Source: CAYNRE01 sp964399535 (GTDB lineage: Bacteria; Planctomycetota; Planctomycetia; Pirellulales; CAYNRE01). Taken from it: DNA of 64,000 nt. The stretch lies in assembly GCA_964399535.1 (NCBI GenBank), contig CAYNRE010000027.1, positions 124,001 to 188,000 on the forward strand, given 5' to 3'. Position numbers and translations under genes: made by a program. Shown here one piece after another: positions 8,406 through 15,830 of the stretch. Position 1 is the first letter of the stretch. Every line of letters begins with the position of its first letter. Under the pieces are notes generated by a model. It made no database searches. It was not told where the DNA came from and saw only the letters and a program-made list of their open reading frames with translations.

Positions 8406-8615
8406 TTACTCGAGGGCGTAGGGCAGTTCAGGCTCGATCGAGGCGCCCAGCCTGGCAATTTCCCCTTGGACTTCGTCCGAAGGATCTTCGACCGCGACGA
8501 GGCCGCGTTTCTCGTTGCGGTTGCGGATGACCACCTGTCTCTCCTGCAGGAGGTTCATGACCTCGGTGTACAGGCTGGGGTTCTCCGTCGCACGAATCTT
8601 GTAACGCATGGCCAA
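8406..8615 (-). CDS. Small protein of unknown function (69 aa)
   Basis: A short acidic/basic mixed protein with a regular alpha/beta feel: MRYKIRATENPSLYTEVMNLL, a VVIRNRNEKRG turn, then VAVEDPSDEVQGEIARLGASI. It has no signal peptide, membrane helix or cysteine, so it is likely cytoplasmic. The start is either the first Met or the Met two codons later; a GAGG-type ribosome site precedes both. It is transcribed away from the YdjY gene and toward the same end as the subtilase. I know of no assigned function; the compact composition suggests a real small domain and not an antisense shadow. Confidence 0.65.
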   Translation of the reverse strand: MAMRYKIRATENPSLYTEVMNLLQERQVVIRNRNEKRGLVAVEDPSDEVQGEIARLGASIEPELPYALE

Positions 8616-8713
8616 TCAATCCTCTGAATCAGCAGAGCTTGCCTATATTACCATCCTAGCTCGGTCGGCAGCGAAGTCGAGCCGTTGGCGGGCAACCGCC
8701 CCGAGGCCCGGTT

Positions 8714-10249
8714 TCAGGTCGTGCTCAGCATGTTCCGGCAGTCGATTCGGCCCGCCCCCTGGCAATTGGGGGGGTGCCCAAGGCTCACAGCCGTGGCCCG
8801 GATTCTATCAAATAACTCGGCCCGCGTGCCATGCGGGTTTAATGACAGCCAAAGTGAAGCTAGGCCGGCTGCCTGCGGGCAGGCTCCGGAAGTACCCCAG
8901 CCATCGACCAGCACCTGGGGCGTATCGCCGTACAGGATGCGTCCGTTGGCCGGGGTCGGCGCGACTACGTCGGGCTTTTGATTCGTGTTTGAGTCGCCGA
9001 AGTGCTGCCCTGGGCCGCGGCTGGAGTAGTGCCACATCGACAAATCGAGCTTGCAGGTGCCGACCGTTAAGACATCGGCTCGAGATTTATGCAACCAGAT
9101 CGAAGTAGGGCTGCAATCCGCCGGGCTGGGGACCAGGGCGTGGTAATTCCCGGCTGAAAAGAACAGGATCAGGCCCGCGGCGAGAGAGTCGTCGATCGCT
9201 CGCTGAACGTCTGGGTCCCCTGCCGGCGCGCTACCGGAGCGCGTACCCCAGCTATTGTTGACGATGATGGGCAACTCGAGCCGGCTGCTTTGCTCGATCA
9301 GGTAGTCGTAAATATCGACCAGCTCCAGCGGATAGAAATGGGTGCGGCAGGAGATGAGTTTTGCCTCGGGGGCAACTCCTTCAAACTCGCCGTTGGCGGG
9401 TTTACTGGCCGCGGCAATGCAGGCCACCATCGTGCCGTGACCGTCGTAATCGGTCCACGGATCGGCCCCGTCGAAGGCAATGCCCCCGACGCGGCGATGC
9501 CCAGGAAACTCCGGGCGCGAGCCGTTCACGCCGGTATCGACAAAGGCAAGGACCGTGTTCGCTCCGCGCGAAAGCGCGCGAACCTGTTCAACACCCGTCA
9601 GGGAGTGCACGTCTGCCAGGCCAGCTTGCGCGGTTGACTGGGCCGCGAACTCGATGACATCGGGGCGCACCGATATCTCTTCGCAGTCAAACGGCACCTC
9701 TTCGGTAATCTCTACGTGGAACTGCTTCTCCCATCGCCTCATCAGTCCCGCCGTGTTCGCGGCAACCACCCTGGATTCGCCGCCCATTCTGCCCGGCAGC
9801 CGAATGGACGCCAGGCGCCGCTTGTAATTGACCACCGGTGTATCGAGCGGCGCTTCGGTGCTGAGTGCCGCCTTCATGGCCGGCTGATCCGGAAAGCGAA
9901 CCTTATAGCGCGGTACCGCGGCCGTTGGCCGTTTGGCAGTCGAGCGGCCGGTTGAAGGTGGGATCTCGGCAGCCCGAGGTTCACCGGCGGATTCGAGCCG
10001 CGCCTCGACCAGGGTACCCAAGCTGCGGATCTTGGAGGAAATGTCAGGACTGGCTCCGATCAGAAACCAGGTTCCCGGCCGAGGTACTTCGACGCGGCCG
10101 GTGCGGAATTGCACGGACTGAAGCGACGTACGAGCCACTTTCTCGCCCGAGATCGTTAGCGACCTGGAGAACAATTGGCGGAGTGTGATCGCGGAACGGC
10201 GGCGTTTCGCGGGACGAATAACACGAATCCGATAGCAAGCCTTTGCCAC
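8714..10249 (-). CDS. S8 family subtilisin-like serine protease (511 aa)
   Basis: The catalytic triad of subtilisin proteases is complete: Asp238 in VLAFVDTGVNG, His271 in DGHGTMVA and Ser454 in GTSGACPQAAG. The oxyanion Asn is in the VNNSWG motif. About 230 residues precede the catalytic domain: a basic N-terminus (MAKACYRIRVIRPAKRRR), then an uncharacterised region that could be a propeptide or an intracellular sensor domain. No signal peptide is visible. The GTG at 10249 is chosen because GAGGGGGAA lies six bases upstream; an in-frame GTG at 10285 would add 12 residues. The gene has no obvious operon partner. The sequence around its 5' end (about 10.2-10.4 kb) is visibly richer in A+T than its neighbours, which could mean a regulatory region or recent acquisition. 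Confidence 0.92.
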   Translation of the reverse strand: MAKACYRIRVIRPAKRRRSAITLRQLFSRSLTISGEKVARTSLQSVQFRTGRVEVPRPGTWFLIGASPDISSKIRSLGTLVEARLESAGEPRAAEIPPSTGRSTAKRPTAAVPRYKVRFPDQPAMKAALSTEAPLDTPVVNYKRRLASIRLPGRMGGESRVVAANTAGLMRRWEKQFHVEITEEVPFDCEEISVRPDVIEFAAQSTAQAGLADVHSLTGVEQVRALSRGANTVLAFVDTGVNGSRPEFPGHRRVGGIAFDGADPWTDYDGHGTMVACIAAASKPANGEFEGVAPEAKLISCRTHFYPLELVDIYDYLIEQSSRLELPIIVNNSWGTRSGSAPAGDPDVQRAIDDSLAAGLILFFSAGNYHALVPSPADCSPTSIWLHKSRADVLTVGTCKLDLSMWHYSSRGPGQHFGDSNTNQKPDVVAPTPANGRILYGDTPQVLVDGWGTSGACPQAAGLASLWLSLNPHGTRAELFDRIRATAVSLGHPPNCQGAGRIDCRNMLSTT

Positions 10250-10603
10250 TTCAGCTTCCCCCTCGGAGCCACGGGTTCGGCACACTTTGCGCCGAGAACA
10301 TCAATCCACCAACTGGAACCAATAAGACTGTCTACCGTCGATTGCGACGTGTGCATTAAAACGCCGAGTCTAACACTGTTCATTAGTGAATTAAAGAGCC
10401 GGCAAACCGAAAGTTTGGGAGGAGGCGCATTCGCCCAGCGGGCTCAGTTAACGGAACGCCGAGCCGCGCTCAACAGCGGCGGCGTCCCGGAGAACCACCA
10501 ATAGAAGGCGCCCCCCTCAGGGCCGGCAGCTTGCCAAAGAAACCAATGGACCTTGAGGCCGAAGAATGCCGCACCGCGGTCCGCCGGCAAAGCGCCGCTT
10601 GAG
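10250..10603. other. Intergenic region upstream of the subtilase gene
   Basis: About 350 bases between two minus-strand genes. The part nearest the protease (10290-10420) is relatively A+T-rich and probably holds its promoter; I could not pick a clear -35/-10 pair. No RNA gene or repeat was recognised. Confidence 0.4.
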
Positions 10604-11593
10604 TTAGTCCGCAAAGCCCAGGGTCGAGCGCAACTGGTTCAGCACGGCTAAGTAGACCGGCGCAGGCAGTCCGTCGACGGTTGGCTCCGAGCGTCCGGTG
10701 ACGCCGTCGACCGCGCCGGCCTCGACCAATCGGGCCAGCAGGGCCCGTTCGCGCGGGACGGTCCAGGGGCAATGGCGCATTCCCCTTAATGCCAGCACGG
10801 CCAGGCCCAAGGCCCAGGCGCCCCAATTGCTGACCCCGGCGATGAGGGTCTGATCGGCCGGCGTGCGGCAGGCGATCCGCCCCCCGACGCCTCCGCTTAT
10901 GGCTTCGTCGAGCGTCTGCCAGTCGTAGCGCCCCATACCGAGTTCATTTCCGCCATCGCCGATAGCCACGGTAACGATCCCCGGACGACGCAGGCGTAGC
11001 TCGCCGAGCCACCGGTCCCAGGCCGGACAGCGGCGATCGCTGAGCAGTTCGCCGCGCATGTTGTGGCAACGCCCCTGGTGCTCGCGCGGCACCAGGGCCT
11101 GAAAGCGCGCGGCTGCCGCCGCGCTGCGGTCGGGTGCCTGTGCGGCCCAGCTTTGCTCGTCGTGGCTGCGGCCCACCCGCTCGATCGCGATCAGATGCGT
11201 CCAATCGGGCAAATCGGCCCAACCAGTTTGCTGGTCGAACCAACCGGCGGCCGTCAAGGGGAGCCAGGCCGCTGAGGTTTGCAGCAGTTCAAGGCAGGGC
11301 GGCTCGGCCAGAAAGTCGACCGCCACCCCCAGCGAACCTAAACACTCGGCCAACATGAGCGCACCGGTTGGGCCATCGGTTTCCGGCGCAAGCCGACCGT
11401 CGATCTCCAGATAGAAGCCGGTCAGAATTCCAACCCGGCGTGCCTGGGTGGCCAGGCTATTCGCGGCGATCGCCAGTTGGCCCGCATCGAGCGACCGGCC
11501 CGCGGAGCGATAGGCCGCCAGCCCCCTTCGTCCCGGGTCTTGGTGAACGATTCCCTCGAGCCGAGCCCAGTCTTCGTCGGAAAGCAGCGACAC
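10604..11593 (-). CDS. DUF4392 / D-glutamate cyclase-like C-terminal domain protein (329 aa)
   Basis: The whole protein matches the DUF4392 domain that forms the C-terminal half of mitochondrial D-glutamate cyclase, the enzyme that interconverts D-glutamate and 5-oxo-D-proline. Characteristic segments are RVGILTGF near residue 53, ETDGPTGA, the IERVGRSHDE block and the glycine-rich IVTVAIGDGGNELGMG loop, followed by GVSNWGAWAL. Length is normal for a stand-alone domain. The activity in bacteria is inferred from the eukaryotic homologue and is not proven here. The gene lies alone and is transcribed divergently from the respiratory cluster. Confidence 0.8.
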   Translation of the reverse strand: MSLLSDEDWARLEGIVHQDPGRRGLAAYRSAGRSLDAGQLAIAANSLATQARRVGILTGFYLEIDGRLAPETDGPTGALMLAECLGSLGVAVDFLAEPPCLELLQTSAAWLPLTAAGWFDQQTGWADLPDWTHLIAIERVGRSHDEQSWAAQAPDRSAAAAARFQALVPREHQGRCHNMRGELLSDRRCPAWDRWLGELRLRRPGIVTVAIGDGGNELGMGRYDWQTLDEAISGGVGGRIACRTPADQTLIAGVSNWGAWALGLAVLALRGMRHCPWTVPRERALLARLVEAGAVDGVTGRSEPTVDGLPAPVYLAVLNQLRSTLGFAD

Positions 11594-12027
11594 CGGAGTT
11601 TGATTCCCCGTAAACTTGGCGAGCCTCGCGGCGAGCAGCGGGCCTCGCCACTACCGCCCCGTTGGGAGGGAGCCAGTAAACCTGGGCTATCTCGGATGGG
11701 GGAGTGGGGTTGCCTTGGGGGTGGTTCAGTTCAGAGAATTGTGCGCGAAGATGACGATTGGCCGTTAGCATCGACAAATCGCTGCGGAAGTTTTCTGTAG
11801 GGAAGCAGCTTCCCATCGGACGAGGAAGGGACTCATGATCGGGACCCCAGGCGAGGACCGTCTGGATGCCCCTTGGCGAGGTCGGCATTGGCCCGGATCG
11901 CCGACAGCCGGGTTTTGCTCGGCGGGGAGGGTGATCGGGAGCTGGTCGCGCGAGGGCGAACCGATCGCGACGGTGCGACCCTAGCGGATCGGGCTGCCCG
12001 GCACATGAATTCCCCCATCGTTGGGCG
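11594..12027. other. Divergent spacer upstream of the respiratory cluster
   Basis: Non-coding stretch between the DUF4392 gene and the promoter of the respiratory operon. A small perfect hairpin (GGGAAG-CAG-CTTCCC, about 11800-11814) is visible. No gene with credible start and composition was found; minus-strand frames here are low-quality. Confidence 0.4.
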
Positions 12028-12055
12028 TTGACATTCGCACTTGAAAGGCTACAAC
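12028..12055 (+). promoter_or_regulatory. Putative sigma-70 promoter of the respiratory operon
   Basis: TTGACA (12028-12033, consensus -35) is followed after 16 bases by TACAAC (12050-12055, four of six matches to the -10 box). It would place the transcript start about 210 bases before the Rieske ATG, giving a long leader. Assigned by eye; no transcript data. Confidence 0.4.
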
Positions 12056-12067
12056 GGTAGCCCAGTT

Positions 12068-12083
12068 CGTGAAAAAAGTCACA
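12068..12083. promoter_or_regulatory. CRP/FNR-family-type palindrome upstream of the Rieske gene
   Basis: The sequence CGTGA-N6-TCACA differs at one position from the TGTGA-N6-TCACA consensus bound by CRP-like regulators. It lies just downstream of the putative promoter at 12028-12055, where a bound protein would repress. If a second promoter further downstream is used it could instead activate. It heads a quinol-to-oxygen operon, a plausible target of a redox- or nucleotide-sensing CRP/FNR-family protein. Confidence 0.45.
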
Positions 12084-12274
12084 GTTTCTCAGCTAGTCCG
12101 TTTTTTCTGCTGTAAGTCGATACTGCAAAACACGTTTCGTCGGCGAGCCAAACTGCGGTCCCAACGCGATCGCCCCTGCGATGGCGGTTGGTTTATCGGC
12201 TGCGGTTTCGCGAATTGCCGGGCAAGTACTGCGTACCCGGCCGATTTTGGCGGGGTCCTAGGGTGTGAACGGTC

Positions 12275-13408
12275 ATGACAGAGAAGAAGCGTCCTTCGGT
12301 CGCTGAGATTCTGGCCGCGGCTCGGAAAAACGCTCCCGCTGGTACGGAAGCGGCCGGAGGATCGACTCCGGCGGCCAGCTCGGCTGCCCCTGAGGCGGCT
12401 CCGGCCGAGGCCGTGTCGTCTGAAGCTGCGTCGTCTGAAGTGGCGGCGACTGAAGCAACTCAGCCCAGGGCGGGGTCCGAATCGCCCAAGCCGGCCGCGC
12501 CCAAGCCGGCCGCGGCTGGGGGGGCACGGCCGAGCGTGAAAGATATTTTGGCCGCGGCACGGTCGGGGGCCGGGGCTCCGGCTGCCGAAAAGCCGGCCGT
12601 CGCCGAGAAACCGGCGGCTGCCGCGAAACCAGACGCGAAGCCCGCGCCCAAGCCGGCCGCGGCGAAGCCCGCCGCTGCGAAGCCGGCCGCCGAGGTCGCG
12701 GCGTCTGGTGGAGCCCGAAATACGGCCAGCATTTTGGCGGCCGCGCGGGGTGGCTCGAAGCCTGGCCCGATTTCCAAGGCCGAGCTCGAGGCCAAGGCGA
12801 GCCCGGCGCCGGAGGCGAAGCCTGCTAAGGGCACTGTGCCGCCGATGCCGGCCAAGCCGCAGTACGCTCAGAAGAAGGCTCCGCAGCCGGCTGCCGGCAC
12901 CACTCGGCGCGGTTTCTTCGATTTGGCGCTAGGTTCGTTCCTGGGGTTGGGCTTCACGTCGGTGGCGCTCACGTCGGCCCTGTGGACCCTGGGCACTGCT
13001 CGGTTCCTTTTCCCGAATATCCTGACGGAGCCGCCGAGCCGCTTTAAGGTGGGCTTCCCGGCCGACTTTGCCCCGGGCGCGGTCTCGACCAAGTTTGTGG
13101 CTCAGTACGGCGTCTGGGTCGTCAACGGCGAGTATCAGGGGCAACCGATGATCTACGCCCTCAAGACCGTCTGCACCCACCTGGGTTGCACGCCCAACTG
13201 GCTCGAGGCGGAACAAAAGTTTAAGTGCCCTTGCCACGGCAGCGGGTTCTACAAAGACGGGATCAATTTCGAGGGTCCCGCGCCGCGTCCGCTGGAGCGG
13301 TACGCGATAAAGCTGGCCGACGACGGCCAGATTGAGATCGACAAGAGCAAGACCTTCCAGGAAGAAATGGGCCAGTGGGCCAACGCGGCGTCGTTCGTCG
13401 CGGTCTAG
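12275..13408 (+). CDS. petC: Rieske iron-sulfur protein with long repeat-bearing N-terminus (377 aa)
   Basis: The Rieske subunit of a cytochrome bc-type complex; it carries electrons from quinol to the c-type or copper acceptor. The C-terminal domain has both cluster motifs. CTHLGC supplies Cys300 and His302; CPCHGS supplies Cys318 and His321. Cys305 and Cys320 can form the usual disulfide. Before it lies a Tat-type anchor (TRRGFFDLALGSFLGLG, from about residue 210) and one membrane helix. Unusually, about 208 residues precede the anchor. They are Ala/Pro/Lys/Glu-rich, predicted disordered, and hold three copies of a short motif ending in ILAAAR (Arg17, Arg96, Arg158). Usual Rieske proteins are 160-200 residues. 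It is the first gene of the cluster, 95 bases before the cytochrome b gene. Confidence 0.95.
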   Translation: MTEKKRPSVAEILAAARKNAPAGTEAAGGSTPAASSAAPEAAPAEAVSSEAASSEVAATEATQPRAGSESPKPAAPKPAAAGGARPSVKDILAAARSGAGAPAAEKPAVAEKPAAAAKPDAKPAPKPAAAKPAAAKPAAEVAASGGARNTASILAAARGGSKPGPISKAELEAKASPAPEAKPAKGTVPPMPAKPQYAQKKAPQPAAGTTRRGFFDLALGSFLGLGFTSVALTSALWTLGTARFLFPNILTEPPSRFKVGFPADFAPGAVSTKFVAQYGVWVVNGEYQGQPMIYALKTVCTHLGCTPNWLEAEQKFKCPCHGSGFYKDGINFEGPAPRPLERYAIKLADDGQIEIDKSKTFQEEMGQWANAASFVAV

Positions 13409-13503
13409 CTGCTTAGCCGACCCGTGGGGCCGGCTGGCCGGCCGCGGGGGATGGGCGGCCGGATCGCGCTCATGTTTTCATCAGGCGAGTTATTCAGAGT
13501 TCC

Positions 13504-14280
13504 ATGGCTTCCATCGGCGATACGATTCGCAATTCCCAGGTTTGGAAGAGTGTTTTTCGTCATCCGGCGCCGGTCGATCGGCGCAACCGCATCGTGGTGA
13601 TGCTGACGAACTTCTTCCTGCACCTGCATCCGGTCTCGATCAAGAAGCAGGGAATCGCCCTGAGCTACACCTGGTGCATGGGCGGGGTCACTTTCTTTCT
13701 GTTCCTGGTGGAAACGATCACCGGCGTGTTGCTGATGTTCTATTACCGGCCCACGCTGGAATGGGCCTACAACGACATCTTGGCCCTGCGCGACGTCACC
13801 TCGCTGGGCATCCTCCGCGAATTGCACCGCTGGGGGGCCCATGCCATGGTGATTACCGTCTGGCTGCACATGTACCGCGTGTTTCTCACGGGCAGCTACA
13901 AGCCGCCGCGCGAGTTCAATTGGGTGGTGGGCGTGTTGCTGCTGTTGCTCACGCTGCTGCTGTCGTTCACCGGCTACTTGTTGCCTTGGGACCAGTTGGC
14001 CATCTGGGCCATTACGGTCGGATCGAACATGGCCCGGGCCACGCCCGTGCTGGGGCACGAAGGCCCGCTGCAGCAGCTTTTGACCATTGGCAACATCGAT
14101 ATGATTACCAGCGGCTCGGATGCCCGGTTCGGTTTGCTCGGTGCCCGGTTCGTCGGCGAAGAGACGCTGAACCGGTTTTACGTATTGCACTGCATTGGAA
14201 TTCCGCTGGCGGTATCGCTCTTGTTGGCGATTCACTTCTGGCGGGTGCGAAAAGATGGTGGTATCAGCGGGCCGCTGTAG
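13504..14280 (+). CDS. petB: Cytochrome b6-type subunit of the bc complex (258 aa)
   Basis: The haem-binding half of a split cytochrome b; it oxidises quinol at the outer face and carries electrons across the membrane via two b haems. Haem ligands are His108 and His122 (spacing 14, RELHRWG and WLHMYR) and His229 and His244 (VLHCIG and AIHFWR). The second pair is 15 apart, as in cytochrome b6 rather than mitochondrial cytochrome b. Four membrane helices are apparent, and the length also fits b6. An N-terminal amphipathic segment (VWKSVFRHPAP) precedes helix A. It lies between the Rieske gene and the gene for the second half. Confidence 0.95.
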   Translation: MASIGDTIRNSQVWKSVFRHPAPVDRRNRIVVMLTNFFLHLHPVSIKKQGIALSYTWCMGGVTFFLFLVETITGVLLMFYYRPTLEWAYNDILALRDVTSLGILRELHRWGAHAMVITVWLHMYRVFLTGSYKPPREFNWVVGVLLLLLTLLLSFTGYLLPWDQLAIWAITVGSNMARATPVLGHEGPLQQLLTIGNIDMITSGSDARFGLLGARFVGEETLNRFYVLHCIGIPLAVSLLLAIHFWRVRKDGGISGPL

Positions 14281-14399
14281 CGCGGCGGGGCCGCGGAGTA
14301 GCCCGGCCCCGGGCATGAAACCAAGGAGCGGGTAGCGGCGCGCGGCCGGCCCAAGCTTGCTCGCCCGGGCGGCGGGCGCTGGATGCGAGATTTCGAGCT

Positions 14400-15725
14400 A
14401 TGCACGGTGTCAACGAGGCCGAGTTCCTCCAGTCCATTTCCCCGTTTCTTGGCTGGTATTACCTGGCGCTGGCGCTGCTCAACGCGGTGATGGCGCTTTA
14501 TCTCTGGCAAAAGCGCGACCGCGGGTTGCTGGCCGCCGGGATGGTCTTCCTGGTGGCCTTTCCGCTGGTGCTGCTCTCGGCCGCTTCGTTCGGCGGGGGG
14601 CCTCCGGGGCTGCCGGCGGCGATTCGCGAAACGGTCAACCTGTTTTCCAACGCCGTTACCTACACGCTGATTACCACCGTGGGCCTGGTGGTACTGTTCG
14701 TGTTTCGCAAGTTCTTCGTGCGCGAAGACGTGGCCTGGGTCGGCCTGAACGCCAGTTTGGTGCTGATGGGTCTGTCGATGCGCGACCCGAACTTCGCCGC
14801 CATCGTGACCAAGCCCGACAACGTGCCGATCGTGGGGCTGGTCTTTCTGTTGTCGTTTTTCACCTGGCTGGCCACGGCCCGGGCCGTGGCCAACGACGAG
14901 CGGGCCAAGGCGGGGCTGCCCTCGCTGGAGAAGGAAGACTCGGAAAAGGTGCTGGTCTGGCCCGACCTGGTCTACACCGAGCTGATTTGCATGATTGCTC
15001 TGACGGCGGTGTTGCTTTTCTGGGCCATAGGGCTCAAGGCGCCGCTGGAAGAGCCGGCCTCGGCGGTGAAAACGCCGAACCCCTCGAAAGCTCCCTGGTA
15101 CTTTCTGGGGCTGCAGGAAATGCTCGTCTACTACGACCCCTGGATGGCGGGCGTGGTGCTGCCGAGCCTGGTGATCTTCGGCCTGATGGCCATTCCGTAC
15201 CTGGACTACAACAAACAGGGGAACGGCTACTACACGATCGCCCAGCGGCCGTTCAGCTACATCATTTTCCAGATCGGGTTTCTGGAGCTTTGGATCACGC
15301 TGATTATTCTGGGCACCTTTCTGCGCGGTCCGAACTGGAACTTCTTCGGGCCCTACGAGTTCTGGGATCCGCACAAGGTGTTGGCCCTGAACAACGTCGA
15401 TTTGTCGGAATACTTCTGGCTGAGCTGGCTGGGCATGAGCATGCCCAAGGCCCCGCCGGGCACCGGCAAACTGATTGAGTTTGGCTGGATCATTTACCGC
15501 GAATTGCCGGGTTTGATCCTGGTGGGGGCGTATTTCGTATTGCTTCCGCCGGTGATGGCCGCGACGGTGTTCCGCAAGATGTTCGTCAAGATGGGCTTTC
15601 TGCGCTACATGTTGATGAGCAATTTGCTGCTGTTCATGGCTTCGCTGCCGCTGAAGATGATCCTGCGTTGGACCGTGAACCTGAAATACCTGATCAGCAT
15701 TCCGGAATACTTCCTTAACTTTTGA
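14400..15725 (+). CDS. Cytochrome b C-terminal (subunit IV-like) membrane protein (441 aa)
   Basis: A polytopic membrane protein that supplies the second half of the split cytochrome b. The quinol-site motif appears as KAPWYFLGLQEM (about residues 230-241), in the place of the PEWY loop and as in several menaquinol-type bc complexes. It is much larger than subunit IV of b6f (about 160 aa). About 200 residues with extra membrane helices precede the core, and further helices follow it. The N-terminal part (AEFLQSISPFLGWYYLALALLNAVMALYLW) is a separate helical bundle of unclear role. It is 119 bases after the b6 gene and 105 before the giant cytochrome c gene. Confidence 0.85.
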   Translation: MHGVNEAEFLQSISPFLGWYYLALALLNAVMALYLWQKRDRGLLAAGMVFLVAFPLVLLSAASFGGGPPGLPAAIRETVNLFSNAVTYTLITTVGLVVLFVFRKFFVREDVAWVGLNASLVLMGLSMRDPNFAAIVTKPDNVPIVGLVFLLSFFTWLATARAVANDERAKAGLPSLEKEDSEKVLVWPDLVYTELICMIALTAVLLFWAIGLKAPLEEPASAVKTPNPSKAPWYFLGLQEMLVYYDPWMAGVVLPSLVIFGLMAIPYLDYNKQGNGYYTIAQRPFSYIIFQIGFLELWITLIILGTFLRGPNWNFFGPYEFWDPHKVLALNNVDLSEYFWLSWLGMSMPKAPPGTGKLIEFGWIIYRELPGLILVGAYFVLLPPVMAATVFRKMFVKMGFLRYMLMSNLLLFMASLPLKMILRWTVNLKYLISIPEYFLNF

Positions 15726-15830
15726 CCCCGCTGCCATGCAGAGACCTGGCAGGCCCTCGGCGATTCGCCGGGCGAGCGCTGCACCCGTCCGACTGGGCCG
15801 GGACCATCAGGCGAGTGGGAAAGGCGCACG

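Noticed and set aside
14232..15737. A 501-codon minus-strand frame
   Set aside because: Antisense to the second cytochrome b-like gene; composition and absence of motifs indicate a shadow.
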